50,714 nt of DNA from Clostridia bacterium (GTDB taxonomy: Bacteria > Bacillota > Clostridia > Oscillospirales > CAG-272), in the NCBI GenBank assembly GCA_900753295.1, contig CAADYQ010000098.1, forward strand, positions 1 through 50,714, read 5' to 3'. The translations under genes were made by a program, and so were the position numbers. Below, piece by piece: positions 1 through 8,005 of this stretch; the stretch's first letter is position 1; every line of letters starts with the position of its first letter. Below the pieces are notes generated by a model. The model was not told the origin of the DNA. It saw only the letters and a list, made by a program, of their open reading frames with translations, and ran no database searches.

Positions 1-40
1 CGCTTCGTGACGCTTTCCCTATGCTATTCAATGGTTACTT

Positions 41-1039
41 ATGGTTTCGTCAGTTTTTTTCACCCCAACTATTGACATAGAGCCGAAGAAAATTGAGGCT
101 TGCGATTTGATCAAAAAGAGTATCAATGGGTATGAAAGCCAAGTGTCGGAAACTCAAAAGAAAATCACAGCGGAAACATGTCCGAACAAAATGCCTGCGG
201 ACGTTCCACCATACGATAACTCGAATTGTGGTCGGTGCAACAATGTTTGGGAGTATGATGCAATGCACCGTCCAAAAGAATCGTGCTTTATGAAGATTGC
301 AATGGTGTTTGGAGCCGCAATATGGGTGGCGGTATCAATTTTAGTATTAAAACTATGCGGCGTATATTATGAGAAATTGAACATAGGATCGGTTATACTT
401 TACATAATTGGTACAGTGATATGTATGCTTATTACATACTACCCGGTGGCAATTCTGCTTTATTTTCCAGCGGTTCTTTGCAAAAAGATCCAGAAAGCCA
501 GAAATAAGAGTCTTGTAGAAAAATATATGCTCAAGCATAAACACGCAAGGAAAGCCGAGTATCAGAAGGACCTTGACATTAATCAAGCTGCGATCGATAA
601 GTATAATGCCAAAATACAAGCGATGAACAAAACTGTGGCGGAATATCAAGGTAAGATCAAAGAGGAAAAGTCGCGCCTTGCCGAGGCATACAAAGTAGTG
701 CAGGCGGACACAACTCTCCCCGCTACCTATAAAGAAATAAACATTGTTGACACCATTGTCGGATACCTTGAAAATCTCCGTGCGGACAGCCTTAAGGAAG
801 CAATAAATCTTTATGAGTATGAGCATGAGATGAAGGTGCACAATGCCTCTGTGCGTCAGGCGGCATGGCAAAGCGCATTTCAGGCTGAAAGACAGGCGGA
901 GGCTATGCGTGAGGCTGCCGAGCATCAGGAGCGTCTTACGCAGGAAGCCGAGCGCCGGCGCAGAGCTGCGGAAAAAGCCGCCGAGGCGAATCAGGAAGCC
1001 CTTGACATACTCAAGGATTGGGAAAGAAAGTCCAACTGA
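41..1039 (+). CDS. hypothetical membrane protein with long coiled coil
   Basis: Unrecognised protein of 332 residues. The N-terminal part carries paired cysteines (CGRC near residue 63) that could form a small metal site. Two hydrophobic segments at about residues 84-106 and 117-145 look like a membrane hairpin. The C-terminal half is a highly charged, Ala/Glu/Arg-rich coiled coil. A stop codon at 8-10 in the same frame means the first ATG available is at 41, but no convincing ribosome binding site precedes it, so the true start is uncertain. The first ~600 bases are visibly AT-richer than the following genes, which suggests acquisition from elsewhere. No function can be assigned. Confidence 0.6.
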   Translation: MVSSVFFTPTIDIEPKKIEACDLIKKSINGYESQVSETQKKITAETCPNKMPADVPPYDNSNCGRCNNVWEYDAMHRPKESCFMKIAMVFGAAIWVAVSILVLKLCGVYYEKLNIGSVILYIIGTVICMLITYYPVAILLYFPAVLCKKIQKARNKSLVEKYMLKHKHARKAEYQKDLDINQAAIDKYNAKIQAMNKTVAEYQGKIKEEKSRLAEAYKVVQADTTLPATYKEINIVDTIVGYLENLRADSLKEAINLYEYEHEMKVHNASVRQAAWQSAFQAERQAEAMREAAEHQERLTQEAERRRRAAEKAAEANQEALDILKDWERKSN

Positions 1040-1070
1040 AGCCCAACCGTGAAGTGTAATTACATATATT

Positions 1071-1109
1071 CGGCTGTCGTGCGTCCGCACGACAGCCGAT
1101 GCCTGTTTT
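1071..1109 (+). terminator. intrinsic terminator
   Basis: A perfect 13-bp inverted repeat (1071-1083 with 1086-1098) is followed within a few bases by five T residues at 1105-1109. It lies just after the orphan membrane gene. Confidence 0.7.
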
Positions 1110-1153
1110 TGCGCCTTGCGGCGGAAAAATCCTCATAAAAATTGTGATTTTAC

Positions 1154-1182
1154 TTGACTATGCGGGTCCGAGGCGGTATAAT
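1154..1182 (+). promoter_or_regulatory. sigma-70 type promoter
   Basis: TTGACT at 1154-1159 and TATAAT at 1177-1182 are separated by 17 bp. It is correctly placed to drive the hydrolase gene starting at 1260. Confidence 0.75.
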
Positions 1183-1259
1183 TATAATGTAATAAAAGGG
1201 TCTTGGGCGGGTATACTGCTCCCGCACCGACCGTCCATAACAAGAAAGGATCCACCAAA

Positions 1260-2570
1260 ATGGCTCAAAGCAAAGTAATCGTTTTTTCCTGCGATGCAAT
1301 GGTCTACGAGGATATTGAATACCTCATCAAAACCAGCCCGCGTTTCCGCGATCTGTACGCCAAGGGTTCGGGCGTAAAGCGCACCCGCACCATCTGGCCG
1401 TCGGTTACATATCCCTGCCACACCACAATGTCCACCGGCTGCTATCCCGACAAGCACGGCGTTGTGAACAACTCGGTCTTCCGTCCCGGTCAGCTTAAAA
1501 ACGTTCCATGGACATGGTTTGCCGACAATATAAAATGCCCCGATATCTTTACCGCCGCAAAGCGTGCCGGTCTTACCACCGCTGCGGTGTTCTGGCCTGT
1601 TACCGGATGCCACCCCGACATCGACTGGCTCGTTGCCGAGTACTGGCCCCAGTCGCCCGACGACACCAAAAAGGCGGCGTTCCTGCGTGCCGGTACGAGC
1701 GAGGAGCTTTACGATGAGTGCTGCGCTCCGCATCTTGAAAACGTAAAGATACGCACTCATCCCGCCACCGATGAGTTCCTTGTGCGCTGCGTATGTGACA
1801 TAATCAGAAAGCACCAGCCCGACCTTCTTATGCTCCACACCGGCGATGTTGACAGCTACCGTCACAAGACCGGTCTTTTCACCGAGCAGGTCACAAAGGG
1901 CGTAAACGATACCGAGAGATGGTTCTTTGAAATAATCGAGGCGACAAAGGAAGCGGGTGTGTACGAAAACACCAACTTCTTCCTTGTGAGCGACCACGGA
2001 CAGCTTGATATCGTCCGCAACATCAAGCCGAACGTAATGTTTGCCGACCACGGACTTATCGAGACCGATGCCGAGGGCAAGCTGACCGACTGGACCGCGT
2101 ATTGCCATTCGACCGGACTTTCCGCGCAGATCAAGCTGAAGGACCCCACCGACAAGGCGGCGTGGCAGAAGACCTACGATCTGCTTAAATTCATGCGCGA
2201 CGAGGGCATTTACGGCATCAGCGAGGTGTTGACGACCGAGGAGGCAGAGGCGCGCGATCATCTTTCCGGTGATTTTTCCTTCGTTATCGAGTCTGACGGA
2301 TACACCTCCTTCTCGGAGGACTGGAGGCGCCCGATGGTCCAGCCCATGGACCTTTCCGACTATCGCTTCGGACGCGCCACGCACGGTCATTACCCCGACA
2401 AGGGACCGCAGCCCGTATTCTTCGGCTTCGGACCCGACATCCGCGAGGGCGTTGAGCTTGAGCGCCGCCCGACCGTTGACGAAGCGCCGACATATGCAAA
2501 GATACTCGGCGCCGAAATGCCTTGGGCAGACGGCACGGCGATCACGGAAATACTGAAGGACAAAAACTGA
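1260..2570 (+). CDS. alkaline phosphatase superfamily hydrolase (nucleotide pyrophosphatase/phosphodiesterase type)
   Basis: A 436-residue, probably cytoplasmic hydrolase of the type I phosphodiesterase/nucleotide pyrophosphatase branch of the alkaline phosphatase superfamily. Visible elements are an early metal-binding Asp (FSCDAM), the nucleophile region WPSVTYPCHTTMSTG followed by YPDKHG, a metal pair in GDVDSYRHKTG, the SDHG motif and a late His in THGHYPDKGPQP. No signal peptide is seen. The start at 1260 is supported by an AGAAAGGA-type ribosome binding site about 10 bases upstream; an upstream in-frame start at 1203 lacks one. Families of this kind cleave phosphodiesters or phosphonates with two zinc ions; the substrate here cannot be told. 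It appears monocistronic, with its own promoter. Confidence 0.8.
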   Translation: MAQSKVIVFSCDAMVYEDIEYLIKTSPRFRDLYAKGSGVKRTRTIWPSVTYPCHTTMSTGCYPDKHGVVNNSVFRPGQLKNVPWTWFADNIKCPDIFTAAKRAGLTTAAVFWPVTGCHPDIDWLVAEYWPQSPDDTKKAAFLRAGTSEELYDECCAPHLENVKIRTHPATDEFLVRCVCDIIRKHQPDLLMLHTGDVDSYRHKTGLFTEQVTKGVNDTERWFFEIIEATKEAGVYENTNFFLVSDHGQLDIVRNIKPNVMFADHGLIETDAEGKLTDWTAYCHSTGLSAQIKLKDPTDKAAWQKTYDLLKFMRDEGIYGISEVLTTEEAEARDHLSGDFSFVIESDGYTSFSEDWRRPMVQPMDLSDYRFGRATHGHYPDKGPQPVFFGFGPDIREGVELERRPTVDEAPTYAKILGAEMPWADGTAITEILKDKN

Positions 2571-2613
2571 TATCCGGGGTGTGCGCGGAGTAATGGCGGG
2601 ATCGGATTCCTTT

Positions 2614-3028
2614 GAACGGGAATCTGAACCCCCAATTCGCGCGTATGCGCGACCAATTCGCACTAAAGTGCGAATTTGAAGAAGTTTGCAAAGCAAGGGC
2701 TTAGACTTTATTGAGCTTCAGTAGAGTTTGTGCAGACTTATAGCTGTGTACACCCACAAACTTCCGGCGGGTGAAAATCGCCGCCGGCGCCAAAAAAGAG
2801 AGGCGCCTGAAGTGGGTGCAGGTTCCTCAGAACGGGAATCTGAACCCCCAATTCGCGCGTGTGCGCGACCAATTCGCACTAAAGTGCGAATTTGAAGAAG
2901 TTTGGACAGCAAAATTTTTAGCTTCAGTGAGTTTCAGTGGAGTTTGTGCAGATTTATGATTTTGTGCACACCCACAAACTTCCGGCGGGTTCTCAACCCG
3001 CCGCCGGCGCCAAAAAAGAGAGGCGCCT
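2614..3028. repeat. 216-bp tandem repeat, two copies, upstream of tRNA-Gly
   Basis: Two near-identical blocks recur at a spacing of 216-220 bp. Block A is at 2614-2688 and 2830-2904; block B is at about 2721-2808 and 2938-3028. Block B ends with the same A-run plus AGAGGCGCC that forms the left arm of the tRNA-Gly terminator. Read on the minus strand, the stretch 2818-2847 resembles the T arm and acceptor strand of the adjacent tRNA-Gly. The 476 bases between 2571 and 3046 hold this repeat and no gene. Confidence 0.8.
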
Positions 3029-3047
3029 TAAGGCGCCTCTCTTTTTT
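3012..3047. terminator. bidirectional terminator next to tRNA-Gly
   Basis: A perfect 36-bp palindrome with an A6 run on one side and a T6 run on the other. It directly follows the 3' end of tRNA-Gly on the minus strand and would terminate transcription from both sides. Confidence 0.85.
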
Positions 3048-3120
3048 GGAGCAGGTAACGGGAATCGAACCCGCATAACCAGCTTGGGAAGCTGGAGTTT
3101 TACCATTAGACTATACCTGC
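3047..3120 (-). tRNA. tRNA-Gly (anticodon CCC)
   Basis: The minus strand folds as a cloverleaf: a 7-bp acceptor stem GCAGGTA/TACCTGC, anticodon stem CCAGC/GCTGG around TTCCCAA (anticodon CCC), T arm with GGGTTCGATTCCC, discriminator T and an encoded CCA. The D stem has one C-A mismatch. A palindromic terminator follows at once. Confidence 0.93.
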
Positions 3121-3196
3121 GTCACTTCATATATTTTACCGCAAAAGCGGTGGTTTGTCAACCCCAAAAACAAATTTTCTTAGGAAAGGTCATAAA

Positions 3197-4108
3197 ATGA
3201 GACTTGCAACTTCAACCTGTATTTTTCCCGGAAAGCGCGAGGGCGGCAGGACGTCCCTTGAGGATTCGATACGTCTTTGCTATGACTGCGGTTTCCGCGT
3301 TATAGATCTTAACTTCTGTTCCGCGTCCAACCCGAAAAGCAACAGCGAGCTTGTGGGCGATGACTGGGAACGCAATGTTGACCATCTCGGCGAGCTTGCG
3401 GCAGAATTGGGTATCACCTACAATCAGTCGCACGCCCCCTACGATTCAAACCTTTACCGTCCCGAGCAGAAGATCTCCGATGAATACCGTGCATGGTATG
3501 CCGAGAGTGTGCGCCGCTCGATAATCGCAAGCGCGCGCCTTGGCGTTCGCTACGTCACCACGCATGCGCAGACGGCTACCGAAAACGACGAGATGGGCTT
3601 TGAAGAAAACATGCGCGCCAATATTCATTTCTACACGCCTCTTCTTGAGCTTGCAAAAAAGCACGGTACCGGAATATCCATTGAAAACATGGCGGAATTT
3701 CACCCTCAAAAGACCAAACACCGCTTTACCGCGACGGTAGACGAACAGATAGCGATAATCGACGCAATGGGCGATCCCATCTCCTGCCGCGCCACATGGG
3801 ACTTCGGACACGCGGAGCTTGTATACCGCGATCAGGCAAAGCAGCTACGCAAGCTCGGCTCGCGCCTTTGCTCCACGCATGTTCAGGAAAATCGCGGACT
3901 TAACGACGACCACTTCCTCCCCTACGTGCGCGGCAACACGGCGTGGGAGGTCCTTATGCCCCTGCTCAAGGAGATGAACTATGACGGCGACTTCACCTAC
4001 GAGGTCCACGGCTTTTACAACTCCGTGCCGCAGGCGCTGCGTCCCGCGGCGGGCAGACTCGGATACAAAATCGGCGAATATCTTGTCGGACTTTACGATA
4101 AGGCTTGA
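3197..4108 (+). CDS. sugar phosphate isomerase/epimerase family protein (xylose-isomerase-like TIM barrel)
   Basis: A 303-residue protein of the xylose-isomerase-like/AP-endonuclease-2 TIM-barrel family. Candidate metal ligands of this fold are seen: THAQ near residue 115, ENMAEF in the middle, TWDFGHAE, STHVQEN and a C-terminal YEVHGF. Such enzymes isomerise or epimerise sugars and inositols in the cytoplasm using a divalent metal; the substrate is not predictable. The start at 3197 follows GGAAAGG at 3183-3189. An upstream in-frame start at 3155 has no ribosome binding site and comes close to the tRNA. The next gene encodes a phosphohexomutase, so a joint role in sugar metabolism is possible. 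Confidence 0.8.
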   Translation: MRLATSTCIFPGKREGGRTSLEDSIRLCYDCGFRVIDLNFCSASNPKSNSELVGDDWERNVDHLGELAAELGITYNQSHAPYDSNLYRPEQKISDEYRAWYAESVRRSIIASARLGVRYVTTHAQTATENDEMGFEENMRANIHFYTPLLELAKKHGTGISIENMAEFHPQKTKHRFTATVDEQIAIIDAMGDPISCRATWDFGHAELVYRDQAKQLRKLGSRLCSTHVQENRGLNDDHFLPYVRGNTAWEVLMPLLKEMNYDGDFTYEVHGFYNSVPQALRPAAGRLGYKIGEYLVGLYDKA

Positions 4109-4180
4109 TTTTCCCCGTATCATCCGCAGTCGGGGTGCATAAACTTTCTTCAGTTGCTTTTTTGAAAGGAGCGGTGCAAA

Positions 4181-5860
4181 ATGACCGCAAAAGAAATTTT
4201 TGATATCTGGTACAAGCATGACGGACTTGAGCCGTCGGTAAGAGCCGAGCTTGAGCGCATAAAGGACGATCCCTCGGCGATAGAGGACTGCTTCGGGACT
4301 GAGCTTGCCTTCGGCACGGCGGGTCTGCGCGGCGTTCTCGGCGCAGGTCCCGGCAGAATGAACGTTTACACTGTCAGCCGCGCAAGCGCGGGCTACGCCG
4401 CGTATATCGCCGCAAAGGGCGAGGATGCCTGCCGCCGCGGTGTGGTGATAGCGCATGATAACCGCCGTATGTCGCGCGAGTTTGCGCTGACAACAGCCGG
4501 TGTTTTTGCCGCGCACGGCGTTCATGCGTGGCTGTTCGATTCGCTTCGCCCGACGCCGGAGCTTTCCTTTGCCGTGCGTCATCTCGGCGCGGCGGGCGGC
4601 GTAATGATAACGGCGTCGCACAACCCGCCGGAGTACAACGGCTACAAGATTTACAATTCCGAGGGGTGCCAGTGCGGTCTTGACGAGACTGCCGAGGTCA
4701 TCAAATGCATATCCGCTGTCGGCGATCCGATCGATATCCGTTCCCTTGGTATCGATGAGGCAAACGGACTTATCGGCATTCTTGACGACAGCATTGACGA
4801 GGAATACTACCGCACGGTCGAGGCGATATCGCTGCGCCGCGTGAATACCGGCGACCTTCGTGTGGTATATTCCCCGCAGCACGGTACGGGCAATATCCCC
4901 GTGCGGCATGTGCTTGCCGACCTTGGCTACGATGTGGTGCCGGTCGAGAAGCAGTGTACGCCTGATCCCGATTTTTCGGCAACAAAAAGCCCCAATCCCG
5001 AGTCCCCGCTTGCGTATGAAGCGGCGCTTGAGCTTGCGGACAAGGTGAATGCCGATATCGTCATCACGACCGACCCCGACTGCGACCGCCTCGGCGTTGC
5101 GGCGCGCGACAGCGACGGTGCGCTCAGACTCATGACGGGCAATCAGTCCGGAGCGGTCCTTATCGAATATATCCTCTCCACTCACCGTTCGCGCGGCACT
5201 ATGCCCGAGCGTGCGGTCATGGTCAACACGATAGTGACCTCCGACCTCGGCGACCGCATTTGCGAGTCCTACGGTGTAAAGGTCGAAAAGACGCTTACGG
5301 GTTTCAAATTCATCGGCGAGCGCATAGCGCGTCATCTTGCCATGCACGATGCAAACTATGTTTTCGGGTATGAGGAAAGCTACGGCTGCCTTATAGGTGA
5401 TTTTGTCCGCGATAAGGATGCTGTCCAGGCGTCTCTTATGCTTTGCGAGGCTGCGGCGTACTACAAGAAACACGGAAAGACCCTTATCGATGTGCTGGGC
5501 GAGCTTTACGCGCGCTTTGGATTTTATCTTGACACCCAGTCGAACTTCTTCTTCCGCGGCGCCGACGGGCAGAAAAAGATCGCCGCGCTTACGGCGGGAC
5601 TCCGCCGCGAGCACCCGACCGAGGTCGCGGGAGCAAAGCTGAAACGCATGGAGGATTACACATCCGAGGAAACACAGGCAGAGGGCTTCCCGTCCTCCGA
5701 TGTGCTGAGATTTGTGTTCAACGACGGCTGTTGGGTCGCGGTGCGTCCTTCCGGCACAGAGCCTAAGTGCAAATTCTATTATTGCGTGCGCGCCGATGAC
5801 GAGGCGGCGGCAAAGGAAAAGCTTGCGGCGCTCAGGGCGGCATTTGAGCCTCGCGACTGA
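4181..5860 (+). CDS. pgcA: phosphoglucomutase/phosphomannomutase (alpha-D-phosphohexomutase)
   Basis: A 559-residue enzyme interconverting hexose 1- and 6-phosphates in the cytoplasm, feeding glycogen, cell wall polymer and nucleotide-sugar synthesis. All four family signatures are present: the phosphoserine loop TASHNPPEYNGYK with catalytic Ser146, the magnesium loop DPDCDRLG, the sugar-binding GYEESYG, and the C-terminal phosphate-binding RPSGTEPK. The length matches the long phospho-sugar mutases of Bacillota. GAAAGGA lies about 10 bases before the ATG. It follows the TIM-barrel isomerase by 72 bases and is closed by a terminator. Whether glucose or mannose is preferred cannot be read from the sequence, so the symbol is tentative. 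Confidence 0.9.
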   Translation: MTAKEIFDIWYKHDGLEPSVRAELERIKDDPSAIEDCFGTELAFGTAGLRGVLGAGPGRMNVYTVSRASAGYAAYIAAKGEDACRRGVVIAHDNRRMSREFALTTAGVFAAHGVHAWLFDSLRPTPELSFAVRHLGAAGGVMITASHNPPEYNGYKIYNSEGCQCGLDETAEVIKCISAVGDPIDIRSLGIDEANGLIGILDDSIDEEYYRTVEAISLRRVNTGDLRVVYSPQHGTGNIPVRHVLADLGYDVVPVEKQCTPDPDFSATKSPNPESPLAYEAALELADKVNADIVITTDPDCDRLGVAARDSDGALRLMTGNQSGAVLIEYILSTHRSRGTMPERAVMVNTIVTSDLGDRICESYGVKVEKTLTGFKFIGERIARHLAMHDANYVFGYEESYGCLIGDFVRDKDAVQASLMLCEAAAYYKKHGKTLIDVLGELYARFGFYLDTQSNFFFRGADGQKKIAALTAGLRREHPTEVAGAKLKRMEDYTSEETQAEGFPSSDVLRFVFNDGCWVAVRPSGTEPKCKFYYCVRADDEAAAKEKLAALRAAFEPRD

Positions 5861-5872
5861 CCGGAATATGAT

Positions 5873-5907
5873 CGGGGAGACGTGCTTTTTGCCTCCCCGT
5901 GATTTTT
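5873..5907 (+). terminator. intrinsic terminator after phosphohexomutase
   Basis: CGGGGAG at 5873-5879 pairs with CTCCCCG at 5893-5899, followed shortly by a T run at 5903-5907. Confidence 0.65.
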
Positions 5908-5930
5908 ATAAAAATTTTTTTGAATATCCC

Positions 5931-5965
5931 CGACATTTTGTGTTCCCCGGTCGTTATATAAGTAG
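5931..5965 (+). promoter_or_regulatory. putative ECF-type promoter, copy 1
   Basis: The box CGACATTTT, a CCCGG stretch and TCGTTATAT form a unit that recurs almost unchanged at 7190-7224: 26 of the first 29 positions are identical, with the same internal spacing. The CGTT-type -10 is what ECF sigma factors tend to recognise. It sits 21 bases before the sigma gene, so autoregulation is likely. Confidence 0.6.
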
Positions 5966-5985
5966 TAAGAGAAAGGAGCGACGGT

Positions 5986-6462
5986 ATGATCGACGCTGAC
6001 GTATTCGGTGAGTTCTATACGAGAAACTACAAGCTGGTGTATCGCGTTTGTTATACATACATGCAGAATCGCTTCGATGCCGAGGATTGCACCGAGGATG
6101 TGTTTGTAAAGGTACTGACGGGCAAGTACACCTTTCGCGATGTCGATCACGAGGCGGCATGGCTCACAGTCGTTGCGATGAACCTTTGCCGCGATAAGCT
6201 GAAGGCGCGCCGAAGGCATGCCGAGGTCTCGCTTGACGATGTGGGCGACATAGCTGATGAAGATCCCGGTATTGACGAGACGCTGCGGGAAGTCATGCGG
6301 CTGCCGCTTAAGTATAAAGACGTGGTGTATATGTACTATTATATGGGGTATCCGACCGACCGCATAGCGGCGGAACTGCACAAGCCGGCATCAACGGTGC
6401 GCAACCATCTGCGCGAGGCGCGTGAAATGCTTCGCGTCCGTCTTGCGGGAGCAAATGCATAA
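5986..6462 (+). CDS. RNA polymerase sigma factor, ECF (sigma-70 family)
   Basis: A 158-residue sigma factor with region 2 at about residues 8-75 (YKLVYRVCYTYM, then the DAEDCTEDVFVKV segment) and region 4 at about residues 100-152. Region 4 contains a helix-turn-helix running through YPTDRIAAELHKPASTVRNH. Regions 1 and 3 are absent, as in the ECF class. GAAAGGAG precedes the ATG. The next gene, 16 bases downstream, encodes a single-pass membrane protein suited to be its anti-sigma factor. The promoter in front is shared with the DUF4358 operon at 7275, which makes that operon the best candidate target. Confidence 0.92.
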   Translation: MIDADVFGEFYTRNYKLVYRVCYTYMQNRFDAEDCTEDVFVKVLTGKYTFRDVDHEAAWLTVVAMNLCRDKLKARRRHAEVSLDDVGDIADEDPGIDETLREVMRLPLKYKDVVYMYYYMGYPTDRIAAELHKPASTVRNHLREAREMLRVRLAGANA

Positions 6463-6478
6463 GGGGTGAGATAGCAAA

Positions 6479-7159
6479 ATGAATGATGACAGAGAACGGA
6501 TCAGAAAAGCGATAGACAGCATAGAGCCGGAGGAGGGCGCGCGCGAGCGCATGCTTGCCGGGATAAAGTTAAAGGCAAAGGCGGAGGAGCAACGCCGCCG
6601 CATGATGCGGTCGCGCAGTCTGCAGTGGCTCGCGGCAGCAGCCTGCTTCTGCCTTGTGGTTTTGGGTGTGTTCAGATTTTCGGGCGTGCTTGGCGGCAAC
6701 AATGTAACTCCGCCGGACGGCACTGTGGGACAGAGTGACCCGCCTGTAATGGTCGGCAGTCCTTACGAGGATGTTGCGAATGCCGATGCTCTTTATGAGA
6801 AGACAGGCGTGCGCATCGATGCGCCCGCCGGAGCGGAGGATGTCATGTACTCCGTTTACGATAAGAGCATAGCGCATGTGATATTTACGCGTGAAGGAGT
6901 AACATACGTTGTTATGGCTGCGGCAAAGAGCGGAGATTTTTCGGGCGTCAGCGGCGAGACGCTAAGCTCGGAAATGATCGATGCAAAAATGAGCGCGGTG
7001 ATGACAAAAGTGAAGGACGATTTTTCGGAAGAAAAGTGGAAGGTCGCGTGGACGGACGGAAGGATCAGCTATTACCTTACCTGCCCCGCCGCGGCGGATG
7101 CCGAGGCGGTGAGGAAGACGGCGCTTGACGTCGTAGCTCTGAGCGAAGTGCAAAGCTGA
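6479..7159 (+). CDS. putative membrane anti-sigma factor
   Basis: A 226-residue protein with a charged cytoplasmic N terminus (about residues 1-45), one transmembrane segment at about residues 48-68 (WLAAAACFCLVVLGVF) and an extracytoplasmic domain of about 150 residues. It starts 16 bases after the ECF sigma gene. Layout and topology fit an anti-sigma factor that holds the sigma factor at the membrane and senses an envelope signal; no specific anti-sigma family motif is recognised. A 10-bp hairpin follows the stop codon. Confidence 0.7.
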   Translation: MNDDRERIRKAIDSIEPEEGARERMLAGIKLKAKAEEQRRRMMRSRSLQWLAAAACFCLVVLGVFRFSGVLGGNNVTPPDGTVGQSDPPVMVGSPYEDVANADALYEKTGVRIDAPAGAEDVMYSVYDKSIAHVIFTREGVTYVVMAAAKSGDFSGVSGETLSSEMIDAKMSAVMTKVKDDFSEEKWKVAWTDGRISYYLTCPAAADAEAVRKTALDVVALSEVQS

Positions 7160-7171
7160 AAAAATATTTTG

Positions 7172-7200
7172 AAATGTCGGGATTTTTCCCGACATTTTCT
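7172..7200 (+). terminator. hairpin terminator overlapping the next promoter
   Basis: A perfect 10-bp stem (7172-7181 with 7188-7197) is followed by TTCTTTT. Its right arm is also the upstream box of the second ECF-type promoter, so terminator and promoter are interlocked. Confidence 0.55.
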
Positions 7201-7224
7201 TTTGCCCGGTCGTTATATGTATAG
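7190..7224 (+). promoter_or_regulatory. putative ECF-type promoter, copy 2
   Basis: Near-duplicate of the box at 5931-5965, with CGACATTTT, CCCGG and TCGTTATAT at the same spacing. It lies about 55 bases before the DUF4358 lipoprotein gene and probably drives the lipoprotein-MBOAT-DHHW operon under the neighbouring sigma factor. Confidence 0.6.
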
Positions 7225-7274
7225 ACGCGAATGAAAAGCGCGTAAAACAATAACAAAAGAGAGGTATCATTCAA

Positions 7275-7973
7275 ATGAAACTCAAAAGAATTCTCGTTGC
7301 CGCACTTGCGGCGCTCATGCTCATCGGTTGCGTTGCCTGCAACAATAATTCGTCCAATTCCGGCGATGGTACAAAAAAGGACCAGACGACCGCGTCACCT
7401 GACAGCACCAAAAAGCCGGAAGATACCAAGAAAGCGGACGTGAACCTGACTCCCGCCGAGATTGAAAAGAAGATCGCCGACGCGATCGGCGCTGACAACT
7501 ATCTCTGCACAGTCGATCGCGACATGGACTTTTTCTATAACTACTACGGCTTTGACCGTGACAAAGTAGAGTCTGTCGTAGCCAAGGAGAACACAATAGC
7601 CGCTGTCAACCCCGACGGCGTTATAGTTATGAAGGTCAAGGACGGTTATGCCGACACCGCTGTGGAGCTGCTCAACAAGGGCTTCGCTCAGCAGGTGAGC
7701 TACATTCGCCAGTATCCCTTCAATGTTCAGAAGGTGCTCAACGCAAGAATAGTAAAAGAGGGCAACTATGTGATATACGTCGCTGCCGGTGCCAGCTATA
7801 ACGGCGAGGACAGCGAGGCTGAACTCAAGCTCGCCGAGGCTGAATATGCCAAGATAGATGCCGTGCTTTCGGAGATCTTCGGCGGTGAGATAAAGAATCT
7901 GGCGGTCGTTCCCGAGGGTGATAGGGGCAACGGAGGATTTTTTAACCAGGATAATCTGCCTATAGGCGGCTGA
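7275..7973 (+). CDS. DUF4358 family lipoprotein
   Basis: A 232-residue secreted lipoprotein. The signal peptide MKLKRILVAALAALMLIGCVAC contains a lipobox-like end with two cysteines, followed by an Asn/Ser/Thr/Lys-rich linker to about residue 55 and a globular domain. That domain resembles DUF4358, a family often found next to MBOAT acyltransferase and DHHW genes in Clostridia. The two following genes here are exactly those, so it likely takes part in modifying a surface polymer outside the membrane. GAGAGG lies about 10 bases before the start. The molecular role of the family is unknown. Confidence 0.78.
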   Translation: MKLKRILVAALAALMLIGCVACNNNSSNSGDGTKKDQTTASPDSTKKPEDTKKADVNLTPAEIEKKIADAIGADNYLCTVDRDMDFFYNYYGFDRDKVESVVAKENTIAAVNPDGVIVMKVKDGYADTAVELLNKGFAQQVSYIRQYPFNVQKVLNARIVKEGNYVIYVAAGASYNGEDSEAELKLAEAEYAKIDAVLSEIFGGEIKNLAVVPEGDRGNGGFFNQDNLPIGG

Positions 7974-8005
7974 ATCCCCCGCTGACAGAGCTCGGGAGGT
8001 GCGGA

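Noticed and set aside
2937..3200. Plus-strand frame over the tRNA-Gly and repeat
   Set aside because: It is read through the antisense of a tRNA and a terminator palindrome and lacks a ribosome binding site; a known kind of spurious frame.
3845..5614. Minus-strand open frame of 589 codons opposite the phosphohexomutase
   Set aside because: Mirror frame of a confidently identified gene; composition rich in Arg and His with no known motif. The same applies to 1182-2696 and 26842-28047.
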